Positions 5,522 to 5,905 of a DNA stretch of 5,905 nucleotides are shown here, piece by piece (position 1 is the first letter of the stretch; every line of letters begins with the position of its first letter). The notes below the pieces were generated by a model. It was not told where the DNA came from. It saw only the letters and a list, made by a program, of their open reading frames with translations, and did no database searches. Both the position numbers and the translations under genes were made by a program. Location: positions 1 to 5,905 of the forward strand of contig DOCS01000242.1 of assembly GCA_003503355.1 (NCBI GenBank), given 5' to 3'. This DNA is from Opitutia bacterium (GTDB lineage Bacteria; Verrucomicrobiota; Verrucomicrobiia; Opitutales; Coraliomargaritaceae).

Positions 5522-5905
5522 ATGAAACTATTATCATCACTGATCTCTCTGCTTATCATTTCCTTGCTGCTTTCTGCATGTGGCAAGAAAAAGCCTGAAG
5601 CACCGCTGCCGACATCGCCCGCTGAAGAAACTGTCACTCAGGAAGTGATGCTTGATGTTGAAGAAGACGTTGAGGCAGTCGTGGAAACCGTTAAAGCGGA
5701 AGTTGGAGCACAGACCGAAGCAGTCGTCGCTGTGGCAACCGAAGAGGTCGCCGAGCTTCAGGCTGAAGTGGTTGAAAAAGTGGACGCCGTCCTTGATGCC
5801 GCTAAAGATCAGTTGGCCGAAGCTGCCGAGGGAGTTGCGACGGAAGCGTTTACCGAAGCCGCGACGGGGGCGGTTACTGACGCCGCGACGGATGCTGTCG
5901 CCGAA
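5522..5905 (+). CDS. Ala/Val/Glu-rich helical lipoprotein (3' end outside window)
   Basis: The frame is open from the ATG at 5522 to the window edge, giving 128 codons with no stop. Residues 1-19 are a type II signal peptide (MKLL and a Leu/Ile/Ser core), and LSAC at 17-20 is a lipobox, so Cys20 should become the lipidated first residue. After GKKK and a short Pro-rich linker (to about 33), the chain is almost entirely Ala, Val, Glu, Thr and Asp, with one Phe and no Trp or Tyr. Hydrophobic residues recur every 11 positions (Val46, Val57, Val68, Leu79, Val90), with a second line four residues on (Val50, Val61, Ala72, Val83, Ala94, Val105). This predicts a long amphipathic helix or coiled coil. 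Near the edge an eight-residue pattern repeats (EAATGAVT, DAATDAVA), with gccgcgacgg duplicated at DNA level (5858-5867, 5882-5891). Charged residues after Cys20 do not clearly decide inner or outer membrane. I do not recognise a named family; a structural envelope role is a guess. Confidence 0.85.
   Translation, partial: MKLLSSLISLLIISLLLSACGKKKPEAPLPTSPAEETVTQEVMLDVEEDVEAVVETVKAEVGAQTEAVVAVATEEVAELQAEVVEKVDAVLDAAKDQLAEAAEGVATEAFTEAATGAVTDAATDAVAE

Overview
This is a bacterial chromosomal window with moderate-to-high GC. It holds three complete genes and two genes cut by the window edges. The likely source is a marine-type member of Verrucomicrobiota (Opitutales/Puniceicoccales-like). That is inferred from the style of the threonine synthase, from a secreted multidomain protein ending in a PxKF-like domain, and from start codons without clear Shine-Dalgarno sequences. 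No phylogenetic marker is present, so the assignment is tentative.

Layout, left to right. Positions 1-213 (+) are the last 70 codons of aspartate kinase (lysC). After it comes a gene-poor stretch (214-552) with a possible terminator for lysC and a very convincing intrinsic terminator that serves the opposite strand. Positions 553-2664 (-) encode a 703-residue exported protein: signal peptide, C-type lectin-like domain, seven FG-GAP/VCBS-type calcium-loop repeats that look like one seven-bladed propeller, a thrombospondin type 3-like linker, and a C-terminal PxKF-like domain. A 294-base divergent region (2665-2958) separates it from threonine synthase (thrC, 2959-4308, +) and contains inverted repeats that could fold in the thrC leader. 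Facing thrC is a YheT-family alpha/beta hydrolase (4386-5381, -). A divergent promoter region (5382-5521) precedes a lipoprotein gene (5522 to the window end, +), whose mature part is a long Ala/Val/Glu-rich amphipathic helix with an 11-residue period.

How the genes relate. lysC and thrC catalyse the first and last steps of threonine synthesis from aspartate. They point the same way but are separated by the oppositely oriented lectin/propeller gene, which has its own terminator and a possible promoter. It looks like an independent unit lodged in an amino-acid biosynthesis neighbourhood. The hydrolase and the lipoprotein show no evident link to that pathway. No RNA genes, insertion sequences, CRISPR arrays or phage genes were found. 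The most unusual items are the architecture of the 703-residue protein, the possible folded leader of thrC, and the hendecad lipoprotein.
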